64,000 bases of DNA from Tubiluchus corallicola (lineage: Eukaryota; Priapulida; Priapulimorpha; Priapulimorphida; Tubiluchidae). Below the pieces are notes generated by a model. That model made no database searches. It was not told the DNA's origin and was given only the letters and a program-made list of their open reading frames with translations. Location: positions 494,001 to 558,000 of the forward strand of contig JAQGDQ010000070.1 of assembly GCA_030141605.1 (NCBI GenBank), read 5' to 3'. A program made the translations under genes and the position numbers. Positions 62,872 to 64,000 of this stretch are shown piece by piece; the first letter of the stretch is position 1; the number at the start of each line of letters is the position of its first letter.

Positions 62872-63881
62872 GTGAATAACAGCTGTAACATCATCATGGA
62901 TGGAAAGCCCCCTACTGACACTAAAACAGAGTTGGATGAAATGACTCCTGTTGACACTCAGGCGGGGTTTACTCCACATACAGATGGTAATTCTAATGGC
63001 TTGCCCCCTCTCGATACTGATGAGGGTCCATCTTCAAGTACAGATGGTAACTGCAGCTCTAGCGGTATCACGGATGGAATGCCACCTGTTGATACTGGAG
63101 CAAGAGCATCCTTGCGCACAGTTGCTAACCGCAGGTTCAATACCATGGTGGATGGAATCACCGTTAACACTGATGAAGTACCATCTTCACGTACAGATTT
63201 TAGTGAAGGACGATTAACATCATCTATGATAAGGAACATTTCTGCACCTGAATGCACTATTTCCACACCTGTACGTGCTGAAGATGCACAGTATGATGAC
63301 AATGCGGACATTAGACCCAGAGCCAATACCGATCCTTCTCTGACGGAGGATTCATTTTTCCAGTTGCCTGCTTCACTGAGAATCCCCAGAACACTGCCTG
63401 AAGGTTCATTTGCTAGACTCAAAGAGACATTCACTGAAAAAATATCATTGCTACCTTGGAAACGGCACACTTTACCAGAAAATGCCCGTAAGCATATAGT
63501 TGAAGGTGTCTTGACAAGCAAATGGGTTAACAATTAGATATGCGCTTTGTGAAATGCTCTGTTATATAATGCAATCCTGTCATAAAACATGTTCGTTTGA
63601 CTTTTCGATCAAATTAGAATGTTATTCCTCATGACACCTTATTTTTGCTTTTTGTTCATTGCTCCTTTGTGACAATCAGTAGAATTGTTTTCATAATGGT
63701 TCATACTGAATCAGTACCAGCAGTGAACTAAGCATTATTGACGAGTAGAGAACTTCAGTGGCTTAAGTAAAACAAATGAAACGATGTAGGTAAACATAAA
63801 TGTTTATGTATTCCAGGTCTCCCACTTAGTGGCTGGCATGAAGACATTGCCAATATTCAGCTTATGTATGCCAGGCGTCAG
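62872..63881 (+). CDS. Unidentified gene, first visible exons (partial, runs off the window)
   Basis: Exon 62872-63505 follows ATCTCTTATAG and is open throughout. A GAAG|GTGTCT donor after codon phase 1 joins in frame to exon 63817-63881 (TATTCCAG acceptor, GTAAGTAA donor). The protein begins around MDGKPPTDTKTELDEMTP. It has a Ser/Thr/Asp/Pro-rich N-terminal half with an imperfect repeat of about 25 residues (DG..PP.DT pattern, four copies). A more ordered part follows (LPEGSFARLKETFTEKIS, LLPWKRHTLPENARKHIVEG, LPLSGWHEDIANIQLMYARR). I do not recognise the family. The true start may be the ATG at 62896 or lie in an upstream exon. A Harbinger element ends 26 bp before the acceptor. Confidence 0.65.
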
Positions 63882-64000
63882 GTAAGTAACCGTACGTTTA
63901 GCAGTTGATAGCATATCCATGTATATCACCATTTCAGCCAATTCTTTAAACTTTGAACAGTTGAAAGCACATCATCTGTTCCTTGTGGGGATATGCTGTT

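Overview
This window is AT-rich nuclear DNA from an animal. Genes are split by many GT-AG introns of roughly 0.2 to 4 kb. Intergenic DNA is filled with microsatellites and decayed transposons. The proteins (KAT14, SWI5, an immunoglobulin-superfamily receptor) are metazoan. The mix of hAT, PIF/Harbinger, pogo-like and Penelope-like elements suggests an early-branching or marine invertebrate such as a cnidarian or sponge. I cannot assign a species.

Layout. Positions 1-19.9 kb hold no gene I can support. They carry microsatellites, foldback elements (4.4, 7.8, 14.2, 16.8 kb) and a degenerate Penelope-like reverse transcriptase (11.8-13.2 kb). From 19.9 to about 37.6 kb on the + strand there is an immunoglobulin-domain transmembrane gene. 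It has five Ig-type exons (one lacking both canonical cysteines, one only half a domain), a transmembrane exon, a short cytoplasmic exon with a tyrosine motif, and a very long exon of about fifty 17-residue Ser/Lys-rich repeats. Every recognised exon boundary that I can define is phase 1. This chain is the most unusual system in the window and resembles invertebrate allorecognition or immune receptors in architecture. Near its end the repeat frame is broken twice by single extra A residues.

From 38.5 to 54.8 kb on the - strand lies KAT14 (CSRP2BP), the ATAC-complex acetyltransferase-like subunit. I could resolve 15 coding exons whose phases all join to give 724 residues. It converges on the Ig gene. 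SWI5, a RAD51-mediator subunit, lies just upstream on the same strand (56.1-56.5 kb) and appears intronless. The last 7 kb contain a 1,973-bp hAT element (8-bp target duplication, internally deleted transposase), a 958-bp PIF/Harbinger element (TAA target duplication, N-terminal transposase fragment), and the first visible exons of an unidentified + strand gene that runs off the window.

KAT14 and SWI5 are housekeeping nuclear genes (chromatin acetylation, recombination). The Ig gene is a predicted cell-surface protein, and nothing in the sequence links its function to theirs.
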